A DNA stretch of 31,028 nt, from positions 55,586 through 86,613 of the forward strand of contig FN649732.1 in the NCBI GenBank assembly GCA_000310025.1, written 5' to 3'. Both the position numbers and the translations under genes were made by a program. The stretch comes from Ectocarpus siliculosus (taxonomy: Eukaryota; Sar; Phaeophyceae; Ectocarpales; Ectocarpaceae). Positions within the stretch are counted from its first letter, which is position 1; every line of letters starts with the position of its first letter. Shown piece by piece: positions 30,792-31,028 of the stretch. The notes below the pieces were generated by a model. That model was given only the letters and a program-made list of their open reading frames with translations. It was not told the DNA's origin and searched no databases.

Positions 30792-31028
30792 CTGAAAGAG
30801 CGGCAGGGAACGTCGCCCGTCGTGTGTTGCTAAGTTTGGTTTGTTCGCTTCTTCAGCTTCGGGTGATGGAGGGAGATGGTTCTTCGGTGTCTCTTCAGGC
30901 GTATATTGTACCCTTTCGGGGTTGCCCATCGCTGACGATGTGTGTAAGGTTGAGCTTTTCGGGACGCGTTGTCGAGGGGGGAAAAGTGTCGAGAGAGGTG
31001 GCTTTGATCGCTCGCCCCCCCCCCCCCC
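30792..31028. other. Downstream of ureF to scaffold end
   Basis: This should contain the ureF 3' untranslated region. No AATAAA-type signal is evident. The window ends in 14 C, mirroring the homopolymer at the left end and suggesting another contig or read limit. Confidence 0.5.

Overview
The window looks like one nuclear scaffold, or most of one, from an intron-rich eukaryote. A photosynthetic stramenopile is likely, and a brown alga of the Ectocarpus kind is my best inference. The genes are split into exons of 69 to 650 bases by introns of about 470 to 840 bases with GT..AG borders. There are many CAG/CTG and TTG/CAA triplet tracts, a decayed Ty1/copia fragment, and a TACTGCTGTA-like word that recurs across the window. 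No bacterial operon, CRISPR array, rRNA or convincing tRNA is seen.

Two protein-coding genes are recognised with confidence. On the minus strand at 9589..6641 there is a MYB-related transcription factor of the SHAQKYF class. It has three exons here, an unlocated 5' end, and poly-Gln and poly-His tracts in the last exon. On the plus strand at 26890..30791 there is a urease accessory protein, UreF. Six exons join in frame from the conserved N-terminal block to the conserved C-terminus, and only the start exon is uncertain.

Between and around these genes the sequence is mostly repeats and apparently non-coding DNA. From left to right it holds: a low-quality, homopolymer-rich left end with a vector-like tandem repeat (1-600); one copy of a 340-bp dispersed repeat (666-1007) beside a possible orphan exon (1023-1169); a gene-poor stretch to 6436; a 21-bp minisatellite just past the MYB stop codon; the MYB gene; a G-rich/C-rich inverted repeat and a CTAGGTTGCTG minisatellite (10313-10745); a long repeat-rich stretch with hairpins; three direct copies of a GC-rich repeat (16585-18109); the inverted second copy of the 340-bp repeat (19467-19803); a possible unrecognised three-exon gene (22396-23887) whose first intron holds a near-perfect hairpin and an antisense copia integrase remnant; and finally ureF. 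The introns of ureF carry two copies of a TTG-microsatellite-linked dispersed element that also occurs elsewhere in the window.

The MYB and ureF genes show no functional link. The most interesting items are the unidentified split gene, the microsatellite-anchored dispersed element, and the linker insertions in UreF. I did not find a multi-gene system.
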